Source: Cryptomeria japonica (taxonomy: Eukaryota; Streptophyta; Pinopsida; Cupressales; Cupressaceae). Taken from it: a stretch of DNA of 64,000 nucleotides. The notes below the pieces were generated by a model, which ran no database searches, was not told the origin of the DNA, and was given only the letters and a program-made list of their open reading frames with translations. Positions 11,217 to 23,097 of the stretch are shown here, in pieces. The stretch covers positions 116,261,140 through 116,325,139 of the forward strand of contig NC_081410.1 of NCBI RefSeq assembly GCF_030272615.1, in the 5' to 3' direction. The position numbers and the translations under genes are program-made. Numbering within the stretch: the stretch's first letter is position 1; each line of letters opens with the position of its first letter.

Positions 11217-13656
11217 TGTAATGGTGGAAAAATGGTGAATGATAGATCAAGAAGGAAACTACCCTTTTCCTCAAAGAGAGATTAGAGTTTCACTATTGAT
11301 TACCATTCAAGCACTTTTCACCATGTTACATTAGAAAGAGGAGAGGATAATTCACTAGATTAAATCTCTCCACATGAAGATGGTGGATTGAATTCTGAAT
11401 GAATTGGGAATGCTAAGTTGATCCCCTCTTCCTTGTTTAAAATGGAAAGGAAATTTATTGAATTATGTAGTGCAAAAGTGACAAAGAATTGATTATACCT
11501 TGAGATTGGAATATGGGATGAAGTTGTGCACCTGGATTTGGTAGTAAAATGTCGAGACAAAGTCTCGCTGTGAATTTGAGGAAAAGTTGCCCAGACCGTG
11601 GCGGGAACGTCCACTGTCCTCCGAAAAATCTGCAAAATAAAAAGGGTTTTTCTGCCTCTGCAAATGAAGCCCAAATCCGAAAGTAGAGGTGCGCACCTAC
11701 AACCTACATAAATAAAAGAGAGGAAAATGGGTTGGGATTGGGGATTTGCCTTTAGGTCAAACCCTAGTTTTGGAATTAACCAAGTAATGAAAGAAAGTAC
11801 TTGCAAGTAGATGTAAATGAAAGACTAAATTGTAAATCACCTCAAGGGAGGTTGTGATAGCAATTTTGATAGAAGTGCTTGTGTGGAATTGAATGTTGAA
11901 ATCAATCTTCTCTTCAATGGTTGAATCCTTGAATTTAATGCACCACCTAGCCTTGAAGGTGTTAGGCCCAATATGGAAAGCTAATGTACTGAGAGGGGAG
12001 GGGTGAATCAGTACTTCAAAACATTTCTTCAATAATAACTTTATTGTTATGCATAAACCAAATTGTGCAGTAACATAATATAAAGCTAAAACAAATAGAT
12101 AACAATCATACATGATTCACTCCATAACACATATATTTTGGTTACGCAGAAACTCTTGGTTAGAGAGAAAAATTGCAGTGGGGATGGCACCCACAACTTC
12201 AATACTGCAATAATAAAGATTGCTCGGTTAGAGCTACATGTTTAGCTATTTCTGATAGCTTACCCTGTTAGGAGTATCAAGATCTGTTAGATCTACCTTG
12301 CTAAAGGATTTTACAACATTTAATCTAAATGTTGCACCTGGTTAGAGGCTTTACAATTTATAGACTTGATTAGAGTCTTTTACCCTGTTAAAGGTTTTCT
12401 CTTACAACTTCAAAATATTACAATAAAATCATTACAAATATCTACAACTTTACATCTGGAATGTTATAGCAGATTCTATGTGCTCAGAATAAGATTGCCT
12501 TGCTTATAGCATACCTCGGTAACCCATATAGTAACTCGGTAAACCCTTCTGTTTACTCTGTTCTTTGACTATTCTCTGAAATCCTTCTCGGTGACCTCTA
12601 TGTCTCTGTAACACTCATAACACTTAGTGCTTTCACATGTCTTGCTTTGTATATTTCTATATCTTCCTTTCTATCATGCTACATGTATATATCTGATCTT
12701 AATCCATGTTGTATAAATAGATCTCTTATGTCGGTGATCCATTCATTGCTTCGATCTTACAAATATATTTTATCGAATGAATAACCATGCAAAATATTTC
12801 ATTGGTTAGATGACCTCAAAATCATACACAATCTTTAAGTGCAATTTCCAATGTGATAATGGTTCTATGTGCCTCGATCTTGTAACACATTTTCATATGT
12901 ATGTCCAAGTTCAATGAATCCGGTAACATGTTTCACTCAATGTATATCAACTTGGTGTGTGATCTTTGCTGCTCGGTAGACATGGAATGATACTCGGTAG
13001 ACAACTCGGTGTATACTAAACTCTGAGACTACTTTCTTCTATAACCGACTGGACTGTGCATACCGACTAAATATTTTGGTAGTAGTAACCAACTAGAGTA
13101 TATAAAATAACTTTGAACATAAAACTAATGGAAAATTGATAAGTAGTAACAAAAGGGAGACTTGAGAATGCTCAATGTTGGAAAAGAATGCTTGATCACT
13201 TGTGCAACTTGAATCTCTCCAACTCCGACTTATCCAAATTATTTCATTTCCACTTATGAAAATGAGAGGATGAATGCCCCTTAAATACATGTTAGTGGAT
13301 TTGAATTTCATCATGGGCCGACATCAGGGGAGTTTCCCGTCCGAGGCACAACCAACAATGCAACCCTAGGAAGGGTCTTGCCCTAAAAGAGGGAAGGGAC
13401 AGGGGTGCCATGATCCTGTCCTAGGAGGACAAGGGTGCAACGCCCCTGTACAAGGGGGGATAGTGGCACCACGCCACTGTCCTACCCCTTTCTCTAGGGC
13501 AAAGTGCGGATGGGGCGATGCAGAGGCCAAGGAAGAAGTTGTTTCCGCAAGCTGAGCAATCTTCGGTCTCCGATTAGGCTAGAGGATTCGTACTCGCATG
13601 CGTGAAGACCCTAATGTAGTAAAAAATTGATAGGGTCACAGTTTTATGACACTAAA
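11217..13656 (-). mobile_element. Element D 3' LTR, split by a solo LTR
   Basis: It matches 45483-46717 along its whole length once the insertion at 11960-13151 is removed, giving a net ~1,243 bp. It starts tgtaatgg (11217) and ends cactaaa (13656), where the partner LTR has cactaca. The - strand TATA-like TATTTAAGG is at 13279-13287. It contains the GC-rich word GACCGTGGCGGGAACG at 11594-11609. Confidence 0.85.
11960..13151 (-). mobile_element. Solo LTR of family B
   Basis: 1,192 bp beginning TGTTAGGCCC and ending GTAGTAACA, homologous along its length to the two LTRs of element B (15140-16320; 21960-23097 plus 41573-41615). The flanking duplication is gaagg (11955-11959) and aaagg (13152-13156). 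The matching uninterrupted site is present in D's other LTR at about 46215-46230, so insertion followed by LTR-LTR recombination is the simplest history. A TATAAATAG on the + strand is at 12712-12720. Confidence 0.9.
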
Positions 13657-13670
13657 TTTAGCCCCCAACT
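13657..13670 (-). other. Element D polypurine tract
   Basis: On the - strand, AGTTGGGGGCTAAA lies immediately before the 3' LTR. A second, near-identical word (ATTGGGGGCTAAAA) is on the same strand at about 14080-14093. Confidence 0.65.
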
Positions 13671-14452
13671 TTAGTAGGAGTATGAGCTTACGCCAATACT
13701 GTTGGTAAAGTACAAGGAAACAAGATTGAAAGACTTTTACCACATCAAGGAGGCAAGTTTCGCCAAGCCCCCAGTGGACTTAGGATCTTATGACTTCGAT
13801 TGACAAAGTAAAAGGGAAGATCGAGAAGGGGAGAACCATGACTGCAAGTAGCAAAGTTCCCTTCACTATGAGTCATGAAAGCAAGGACACCAAAGATTAC
13901 AAAGCAAAAAAAAGTTCACTAAGTAATTCTAAGTATCAAGAAGGAAAATATGACCGGAGTGTATGCCCCCATGTTAAAGAAATTGCATGTGCCTTATCAA
14001 GAGTGATTGATTTAAGGTAGGATACACCCAAGAGAAAGAGAAGGGAGGGAGCACATTATCACAAGGTTTTAGCCCCCAATCGAGGAATAAACCCAAGGAT
14101 AGTGAACACAAAATATGAGGTAGTGTCGCTTTCCTCGGGGTCAGTATGTTGTATGATAACTCATGTATATCATGTATGTATATGCATATAATAATCATCA
14201 TTCCCCAAAGAAGGACACTACCGTAGAAGAAAGGAAAGAGAGGATGTCTTCTAAGTCAACATGAAAGAGACCAAGAAAATATCTCAATGCTTTGCATTGT
14301 CCCTAAGTAGACATTAAGGGAACAATAGAAGAATAGGGATACATATAGAACAATGGTCACAAAAGAGAAAGAAAGGAGAGGGAGAAAGATCTGCATTGAT
14401 AATATTGCTAATCTAGCACAACATCCGCCTCCCGAACTTGCTGATCATTATT
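13671..14452 (-). other. Element D 3' untranslated region
   Basis: There is no gene on either strand. It contains a second PPT-like word near 14080. The part at 14190-14340 matches element E at about 50380-50530, so it belongs to the element rather than to host DNA. Confidence 0.6.
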
Positions 14453-15134
14453 TCAGGAAGGCGAGCAACATGCCAGAGGAGCGACATCGAGCACAACAAA
14501 TGGAGCTATCACAAAATCCAAACAAGGACTATGCTCATGCTGTAAGTCACTTTGTTTGATTCTAGGAGCTAGGATTAGGGTTTGTGAAAAGTCATCTAAT
14601 AAATGCTTATCCACATCAACATACTCATACTCACTATCAGAAGCATTAGGAGTTATATTGCCATTATGAATAACATTTTCACCCATTTCTTCATCAAAGT
14701 TTAGAGAAAGAGGAGCAAGACCGCGAATAGGAGTAAAACCATCACATGTTTTATGCAACTTATGATTTGGAGATGTTGGTTGAACATCTTGCTTAGGAGA
14801 AAAGGGAATAATGTCAATTGTCAGAGTCTGAGGAGATTGAGTATTTTGAGAGATAGCTTCACGAGCTTGAACATGACGTCTTTGTCGACGTTCTCTCGCA
14901 CAATGATTCAGTCGAGTCTTAGTGGAAGGCTAAGAAGGAGGAGGAACACTTGAAAAAGTAGGAATATTTCTCTCCTTGATAGTTGAAGGTTTAGGTTGAG
15001 GTATTTTTGGTTGACCAGGAGGAGAAGCAAGCCTCTTCTCTTGATAAGAGGAAGGAGGTGGAACTGTGCCATAAAAAGGAGGAATATTAGGTGTAGGAAG
15101 GAGACCAAGTCCATCATGAGGAGGAGGTATAGGT
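14453..15134 (-). pseudogene. Element D conserved acidic 3' coding region
   Basis: On the - strand a Pro-rich piece (14930-15134; 'PPPSSYQEKRL') is followed by an acidic piece (14453-14758; 'DEEMGENV', 'YEYVDVDKHL', 'LILAP'). Element E encodes the same order at 49560-50310 ('DEEMDY', 'YELVDVDNDL', 'LILAP'). Conservation between the two copies suggests it was once translated as the C-terminal part of the gag polyprotein. It has no similarity that I recognise to pol or host proteins. Frames are broken, and the coding unit is separated from gag by element B. Confidence 0.55.
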
Positions 15135-15139
15135 CTAAC

Positions 15140-16320
15140 TATTAGGCCCAATATGGAAAGCTAATGTACTGAGAGGGGAGGGGTGAATCAGTACTTCAAA
15201 TCCTTTTATCAACAATATCTTTATTGTTATGCATAAACCACAAACTATTGTAACATAACATAAAGCTAAAACAAATAAATAACAATCATATATGATTCAC
15301 TCTATAACACATATATTTTGGTTACGCAAAAACTCTTGGTTAGAGAGAAAAACTATGGTGGGGATGGCACCCACAACTTCACTACTGCAATAATAAAGAT
15401 TGCTCGGTTAGAGCTACATGTTCAGCTATTTCTGATAGCTTACCCTGTTAGGAGTATCAAGATCGTTAGATCTACCTTGCTAAAGGATTTTACAACACTT
15501 AAACTAAACGTTGCACCTGGTTAAAGGCTTTACAATTTATAGACTTTGTTAGAGTCTTTTACCCTGTTAAAGGTTTCTCTTACAACTTCAAAATATTACA
15601 ATAAAATCTTTACAAATATCTACAACTTTACATCTGGAATGTTATAGCAGATTCTATGTGCTAAAAATGAGATTACCTTGCTTATAGCATACCTCGATAA
15701 CCCATAGAATAACTCGATAAACCCTTCTTTTTACCCTATCCTTTGACTGTTCTCTAAAATCCTTCTCGGTGACCTCTGTGTCTCTGTAACAGTCATAACA
15801 TTTAGTGCTTTCTTATGTATCACACATGTTTTGCTTCATACACCTCTATGTATCTCTATCTGATCTCAATCCATGCTGTATAAATAGATCTCTTATGCCA
15901 GTGATCAAGTTCATTGCTTCGATCTTACAAACATGATTTATCGAATGAATAACTATACAAAATATTTCATTGGTTAGATGACCTCAAAATCATACACAAT
16001 CTTTAAGTGCAATTTCCAATGTGATAATGGTTATATGTTCCTCAATCTTGTAACACGTTTTCCCATGTGTGTCTAGATTCAATGAATTTGGTAACACATT
16101 TCACTCGGTGTATATCAACTCGGTGTATCATTATTTCTACTTGGTAGACATGGAATGTTACTCAGTAGACAACTCGGTGAATGCTGGGCTCTGTGACTAC
16201 TTTCTTCTATAACCGACTATTCTATGCATACTGACTGAATGTTTCGGTAGTAGTAACCGACTAGAGTATATAGAATGACTTTGGATATAAAACTAATGAA
16301 AACTATAATAAGTAGTAACA
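15140..16320 (-). mobile_element. Element B 3' LTR
   Basis: 1,181 bp from tattaggccc (first G of TG changed to A) to gtagtaaca. The hairpin GTACTGA / TCAGTAC with C-rich loop is at 15166-15194. A TATAAATAG on the + strand is at 15879-15887, antisense to the element. Confidence 0.92.
15166..15194 (-). other. LTR-terminal hairpin of family B
   Basis: A 7-bp perfect stem (GTACTGA with TCAGTAC) surrounds a TTCACCCCTCCCCTC-type loop. It is identical at 11986-12014 and 21986-22014. Confidence 0.6.
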
Positions 16321-16335
16321 ATCTCCCCTTTTGAC
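16321..16335 (-). other. Element B polypurine tract
   Basis: GTCAAAAGGGGAGAT on the - strand directly abuts the 3' LTR start TGTTACTACTT. Similar purine words occur upstream at about 16452-16460 and 16647-16662. Confidence 0.8.
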
Positions 16336-16674
16336 ATTAGTTGAGATGTTTGACAAAACTACTTTCAAAATCATAACTCAAAAATCTATATACTTACAAA
16401 ATTTTGACAAAACTGACAACATATACTTTTGTCAATGAAATAGTATATTTAGATATACTCCCCTTATCAATATACTATACAAAACTCTGAGTTTGCATGC
16501 TCAGTGATCAATATTCTGTACTTGGTTCTGTTTGATGATCACTGCTTGGTGTACTGGTCGGTTCATTGCTCTTCTTGTCAAAATTAACTGTGCATATGCT
16601 CTGTTTTGCTCGGTATACTCCCCTTGTAGACTTTGATGCGATACTCACTCCCCCTTTTTGACAAACATCAAAAC
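16336..16674 (-). other. Element B 3' untranslated region
   Basis: There is no coding frame. Repeated PPT-like purine words and 'tcggta/tcagtg' words are visible. Confidence 0.5.
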
Positions 16675-19600
16675 TTAGTTACCATTTGGTGGTGGCAACT
16701 GGTCAAAAATGGATTTGTACTTTGTTCGGGCATCAGTGAGAGCGGCAGAGAGGGCATCCTTAACACTATCCATGAGTGAATTCTAAGTTGTAATGTCAAC
16801 TAACAGTGAAATGAGTCCATCTAAGGTGCTTCCCTCTTGTTGAGTGGATAGGGAGGTAGCTTTGTTGATCTGTTCTTGCACGGAGGAAAGATGAGGAATG
16901 AATAATGTTTGAAGTGTCATTATGTCCATCCTTATCTTGTGCTCTTCATTCCTGAGTTCCAATTGTTGAGCCATGAACTTTTGTAACTTTGTATAAAAAA
17001 TTCTGAATGGAATTTGGCTCAGTGGTCAACTTATTTGAGAGATCGGTGATCTCTTTCTCAATCACTTCAGTTTTATTCTTGATATCTTTAATGAATAAAG
17101 AAAATGTACAGAGTTTCTGAAATAAATAAAGAATGTGCTTGAGTTGAGGGGTCAACTTAGCAATAAATTTGACAAGTTTAAATTTGCCAATAGCAATAGC
17201 TTTCTGTACCTCTTCAATCATTTTAGCAGTGAGCTCCTTGTCCTTTAACTTGCTCAAATATTCAGATGCATCTACTCTAGATGTCTCTATCTTGGTTAGG
17301 AGTTCATCCAGTTGAATGTGGATGGCGATATCTTTTGTCATGGTTGCTTCAGGTAGCATATCAGTTAAGAGTGATTTCACCTTCTGAAGTACTTTATTTT
17401 TCCTTTGAATAGCCATTTGTTTCTCTTGTTCAGCTTTGGCTTTGCATAGTTCACCGAATTCAATGAGTGCTTGCCCCTTTAATTTGGATATATCAACATT
17501 GGGCAACACTATTGGTTTTGACAAATCTAATTTGAAACTATGCTTTTTCATTTTCTTTTCTTTACCTTTCATTGGTTGGACTAAAACAATGGCTTGTGGG
17601 GCTTGTTGACCCTCGGTAGGTTGCTCAGTAGAGGCAACACTTTGGTCAGTTTCTTTAGCCTCTGTAGTGTCCTTTGGTGTCTCTGAGCTTGGTGTCTCGG
17701 TTGTAACATTTTTAGTGCTAGAGGGAGCTTGAGAGGTCTATTCTTGAGAGGTACCTTCTCCTGCTGTTGACTTGTGACCTTCGGTGCCTTGTTCCGTATC
17801 TTGAGGGACCTAGATTGAAATAGGTTGATTAATCGAAGGATAGGGTTGGACTTGTTCCAAAATTGATTCACTGGATACAAGTTGGGCATAAGCATTCCGT
17901 TCTATCATTTCTTGTTCAGGTGCCTCGGTATCCATGATATCTTCATCTACTTGTATGGTGTCAGCAGGGTCTTGCTCGGTGATATCAAGATCTTGCTCAG
18001 TGATATCAACTATTTCAACTTCAGCTTGCTCACCAACATTCTTGATTTGAAATATTTCCTGCCATTTTTCTTTGGTCTCATTCTCTACATCCAAGTAAAG
18101 GCCATTCATCAATTTCAAGGCTCTTTGCTTGACTAGGAATTTTGTGTGGCAGTTTTTCAGATGTTCGGTGATCTCATCTACCAACATGTATGGGAAAAAA
18201 TGTACCAGACTTCTTTCTCTCATCTGTTTCTCTAAGTCCATTGCATACTTCCACCTATTGTCAATATGCAAATATAATTCATTTGGAAGAGATTTACATA
18301 CTTCCAATGGGACCAATCGGAATTTCAATAGTGTGCAGATGACAACTTCTTCTATTTGTCTCTTTTCATCATCAAACCTGGATTCATATTTTACATATCT
18401 GAATGATCCAAATCCACCATATTGCTTTAGATTAGCACAAAAATTTTCAACACTATGTACATTTGCCTTTGTACTCTTGACAATTTGAAATTTGTTTTTG
18501 TCTTCAGATTCAGTATCACTAGACTCTTTAGTCAAAATGAGTCTCCGATTAGATTTCTTGTAAGTTTTTGTTACCTTGGGTGCAACAACATTATTTGGTT
18601 TCTTACTCGGTGATGCTGCAAATGCTCTTGTGTTAGGTCGCTTTGCTGGACGAGTCGGTGATACTTTGGATGTATCATGTTTATTTCTTTTCAAAACTTT
18701 CCCTTTAGGCAATTCGGTGCTCAGTGTTATAGCTGCCTCTTGGGCTTTAGATTCCTCTTTGGTAATGGCTATAGTGCTCTTGACAGGTGTGGAGGAAGAA
18801 CCTTCTCCAAATTTCTCTGCTAATGCCTTGATCATTTTTGTTGCCTTCCTTGTAGCTTTGGGTACTACAATGCTCATTTTTACTTTTTCCTTCACTTCTT
18901 CATAGGTTCCATACCTCAGCTCGGTAGCATACCTTGGTAATGTAAGAAAAACATCTATCTGTTGTTGTGTGATGTCAAAATCAATCTCATAACCCATAGG
19001 TGGCAAAGATTGAGTTTTCGGTTCCACAACATTAACATAGCAGTAATCAGTGTCCACTTCAAAACATATGTCATCCTTGTATTTTTTCACTAACTTGGGT
19101 GAAATTCTATATCTGTTATGCATCTTCTCCTAAAACTTGCTGAAATAATCATCCATAATATCATTAAAATTATCACCTAGCTTCTTGATGAAGTCATTGA
19201 TTTGATGGGTGATTGGTCGGTGTAGTTCCCAAACAACTTTACCGACTGATGGAATTTTTTTTTCAAAAATAGAAAAACATGCATACTAGAAGTGATCCAA
19301 ATTATAGTGTATTAGTCGAATTGTTCTTCTTTGGCTTCCTTATGGTATTGAGATTCTCAAACAGGTTTTTCAACAATACCTCACATGAATCAATTTTCAT
19401 GCCTTTCTTCACAATTTTATATGCTAAGTCAACTACTGCATAGGGTACACTGTTTTCCTTTGCTGATTGGAAGAAACAATAACCTATTACTCTAATGGAA
19501 AACTTTAGTTCTGCATCAGTGACATTGTTCAATTTCAGTCCCCTGCAATCAGATTCTACTCTGGTTAAACTGATCAATTCCTTCTGTGATATCATTTTCT

Positions 19601-20039
19601 GAGCTCAGGCATGATCATAAATAGGGTAACCGGTGATCAAATGAATGATTTCCTTGGTGATCTTAAACGGTTGCTCTTCTAGAAACATGAAGTCATCATG
19701 AACTTTGCTCACAACAAACTTGACCCATTGGGGTTTGAAGACACGGGGATAGGTTAGGGCTTCGGTCAATCCCTTGATTTTGATGTGTTCATATTTGCTA
19801 TCCATTTTACCATCGGTACACAATTCATCATATGTGTCTTTGATCTCAACATGACCTAGTTCTTCAACTTGACATTTAGTAAAGAATCTCACATCCTCGA
19901 CTAATAAAACTCTATCCAAAATGAGTGAAAATGCAGTTTTGTCGTCCAGTTTAGATGCAATTTTGGGAGTTAAAGAGCATTTTAGTGAGGGCTTTTTGAT
20001 GTTCTCAACAACAACGGGATTCTGGATCTTAGGTGCCAT
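16675..20039 (-). pseudogene. Element B ORF2: large protein of unknown function
   Basis: About 1,120 codons from MAPKIQNPVV (20039) to a stop at 16675-16677, joined from - strand pieces at 19605-20039, 19302-19595, 17810-19123, 16946-17572 and 16783-16974. The N-terminal ~240 residues have a folded look ('EEQPFKITKEIIHLITGYPIY') and recall plant-transposon-type helical domains, but I cannot assign a family. The middle is Lys/Ser/Thr-rich and basic. The C-terminal ~300 residues are coiled-coil-like (Leu/Lys/Glu heptads). No D-D-E, YxDD, RNase H or protease motif is found. At least six stops (mostly TAG) and two frameshifts make it a dead copy. It occupies the place of pol in a copia-type frame. 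It may be a captured host-derived gene or an accessory/structural protein; function is unknown. Confidence 0.7.
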
Positions 20040-20550
20040 TGCAGATTTTAGACAAATACTAACAAAAGATCCTTAGGGTTTGAAGACTTTCAAATGGCAG
20101 ATGCTTTCTACTTAGAAAATAATAACAACTTGATATGATCGGTAAACTATCTTGATAATGCGTTGTGATTGATGTAAATACCTTTGAATTTGCTTCGAAG
20201 GAGGTTTGATTGCCTTTGATTCACTTTGCTCTGCTTTCTTGAAAATTTGGTGAGTGAAAAATGACCGTGCAATAGCTTTAAGTATCCATTATACCTCATC
20301 AGGCTTTGTGTAGTTAGGTCAGAAAACATTAAATGCACTCGGTACCACTACTTCCCTTTTTTTTGTGCTTTTACCGAGTAGCCAGACTTCCTGCATTTAC
20401 CGACTTGACAGGCTTCCAAAAGACTTTGATAAAATTTCAAATTTTCTAATGCATGTTTAATTATGTAGATTTTGAATTAAGTACAAGAAAAAATAGGAAC
20501 TGTTAAGATTTGACCTTTGAGATAATGCAGTCCCTTCATACCTTTACCGA
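20040..20550 (-). other. Spacer between element B gag and ORF2
   Basis: About 510 bp with no clear domain. A short frame at 20147-20338 has no recognisable similarity. It may contain the signal for expressing ORF2, but none is visible. Confidence 0.4.
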
Positions 20551-21897
20551 TTAATTTGGAATAGGTGCACCTAAATCAGTAGGTAAGGTGCTTTCTTCAT
20601 TTGACACAATTTCCTTCTTTTTCCAAATCATCTGTAATTTGCCTTTTATTTCCTCAGTGTCTCTTGTAGGTTGATCTCTGCAATCTCTAGCCAAGTGTCC
20701 AACTTTGTGACAATGAAAACATGCCATACCAGGATTTTTCCATGATCTTCGGTTGTTCATTCTAAACCTTATAAAGCAGTTGGCACTTATATGTCCATAT
20801 CTTCCACAACATTCACACCATAGCCTTGTATTGTAATCCCATGGTACTGCAGAATATTGTTGGTAAGGATCTGTGTGAGTTCGATAGTCTCTAGTATTTG
20901 CTCGGTGTGTAGACCACATATAGTTTTTCTGCTTAAACCAACACTCCTCGGTACTATGTCCATATCTATTGCAGTTTTTACAAAACCCTTTGAATTTTGC
21001 CTTCTTATAATTGCTAGTAGACTTTGTCCTACATTGGTTAGATGTGTGACCATATTTGTTGCAATTGTGACAATAACCATTATACCTAGTGACATTCGGT
21101 TGCTTACCTTTTCTGATTTGGCATATGTTAGCAGTGTGACCTTGTTTTCCACAGTAGTTGCAAACAGGCTTCTTTCCTTTGATATTCTTCTTATTTCCAG
21201 CTTGCTTTGATGATTCTCCTCTCTCGGTTGTATGAATTCCCTTCTCGGTAGAGTCTTTTCCTTTGTAACCGAGTCCTGCTTCTTTGGGTCTTGTATTCAG
21301 TTGCTCATCCAACATCTTTGATGCTTCATAACTCTTTTTCAGTGTTTCCTTAGATTTCTTTTCTATTTCAAGTTCATTGGTCAACCTTGATACTTCAAGT
21401 TTCACTGCTTGATTCTCATCATCTTTCAGATTTGCTTCATGATGTGCATAGCCCAATTGATTTGACAGATTTTGTTGAATCCCAGTCAACCTTGTGATTT
21501 CATCATTCTTTTCAGATACTAATGCTTCAAGCTATTGTTTTTCTCTTTGTAGATCTCTTACTTTATCCTCAGGTATCCTTAATGCATCAAGATTCTAAGT
21601 CATCTGTGTGCTGAAATATTCATGTCCTTTTTTCATTGCTTTTAGCTAATCAGTCAGTGCTTTGTTCTTCTCCTTTAGTTCTTCAATCATCTCTTCAGTC
21701 TCTTCAGATATACTGTTCTCAGATGATGTTTCAATTTGTTCCACTAACTCTTGAGAGTCTTGCAAATCATCAGATAATCTCCTTCTAACTTTCAATGATT
21801 TTTGCATTTGTCTTTGCATGTCCGCAATCACTTGATTAGCATGATCCAACTCTTCTTGCAGATACACAATTCTCTGAGATTGTTTATAGCCTTCCAT
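20551..21897 (-). pseudogene. gag: Element B gag-like protein: coiled coil plus five CCHC zinc knuckles
   Basis: The start codon is at 21895-21897, about 50 bp after the primer site (MEGYKQSQRIV). The N-terminal ~270 residues are rich in Glu/Gln/Leu heptads typical of a coiled coil. Five zinc knuckles follow: CNYCGKQGHTANIC, CHNCNKYGHTSNQC, CKNCNRYGHSTEEC, CECCGRYGHISANC and CFHCHKVGHLARDC. One or two knuckles are usual in plant gag, so five is unusual and suggests strong RNA binding. Three in-frame stops (about 21643, 21595 and 21535) interrupt the coiled coil in an otherwise continuous 449-codon frame. Expected role: RNA packaging and particle formation. Confidence 0.8.
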
Positions 21898-21945
21898 TGA
21901 TAAGATCTTTCTCTTTAGGTTGTTAAACCTTTTTCTTAGATTCAA

Positions 21946-21957
21946 GCTCTGATACCA
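21946..21957 (-). other. Element B primer-binding site (initiator-Met tRNA)
   Basis: TGGTATCAGAGC on the - strand, two bases after the LTR end. It is the standard initiator-Met primer site of plant copia elements. Confidence 0.95.
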
Positions 21958-21959
21958 AT

Positions 21960-23097
21960 TGTTAGGCCCAATATGGAAAGCTAATGTACTGAGAGGGGAG
22001 GGGTGAATCAGTACTTCAAATCTTTTTATCAACAATATCTTTACTGTTATGCATAAACCACAAACTGTTGTAACATAACATAAAGCGAAAACAAATAAAT
22101 AACAATCATACATGATTCACTCCATAACACATATATTTTGGTTATGCAGAAACTCTTGGTTAGAGAGAAAAACTGCGGTGGGGATGGCACCCACAACTTC
22201 ACTACTGCAATAATAAAGGTTGCTCGGTTAGAGCTACATGTTCAGCTATTTTTGATAGCTTACCCTGTTAGGAGTATCAAGATCATTAGATCTACCTTGC
22301 TAAAGGATTTTACAACACTTAAACTAAATGCTGCACTTGGTTAAAGGCTTTACAATTTATAGACTTTGTTAGAGTCTTTTACCCTGTTAAAGGTTTCTCT
22401 TACAACTTCAAAATATTACAATAAAATCTTTACAAATATCTGCAACTTTACATCTGGAATGTTATAGTAGATTCTATGTGCTGAAAATGAGATTACCTTG
22501 CTTATAGCATACCTTGGTAACCCATAGAATAACTCGGTAAACCCTTCTGTTTACTTTGTTCTTTGACCATTCTCTGAAATCCTTCTTGGTGACCTCTATG
22601 TCTCTATAATAGTCATAACATTTAGTGGTTTCTTATGTATCACACATGTCTTGCTTCATACACCTCTATGTATCTCTATCTGATCTCAATCCATGCTGTA
22701 TAAATAGATCTCTTATGTCGGTGATCAGGTTCATTGCTTCGATCTTACAAACATGATTTATCGAAAGAATAACTATACAAAATATTTCATTGGTTAGATG
22801 ACCTCAAAATCATACACAATCTTTAAGTGCAATTTCCAATGTGATAACGGTTCTATGTTCCTCGATCTTGAAACACATTTTCCCATGTGTGTCTAGATTC
22901 AATGAATCTGGTAACATGTTTCACTTGGTGTATATCAACTCGGTGTATCATTATTTCTACTCGATAGACATGGAATGTTACTCGGTAGACAACTCGGTGA
23001 ATATTGGGCTCCGTGACTACTTTCTTCTATAACCGACTGTTCTATGCATACCGACCGAATGTTTCGGTAGTAGTAACAAACTAGAGTATATAGAATG
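21960..23097 (-). mobile_element. Element B 5' LTR, main part
   Basis: Starts tgttaggccc (21960) and runs to the gaatg target site of element A (23093-23097). The remaining 43 bp lie at 41573-41615 beyond element A. Together they make 1,181 bp, equal to the 3' LTR. The hairpin is at 21986-22014 and TATAAATAG (+ strand) at 22699-22707. Confidence 0.93.

Noticed and set aside
17882-18905. Open frames on the + strand opposite element B ORF2 (17882-18136, 18129-18488, 18576-18905)
   Set aside because: They are shadows of the - strand ORF2, which is longer and continues across breaks; the + frames have no recognisable domain.
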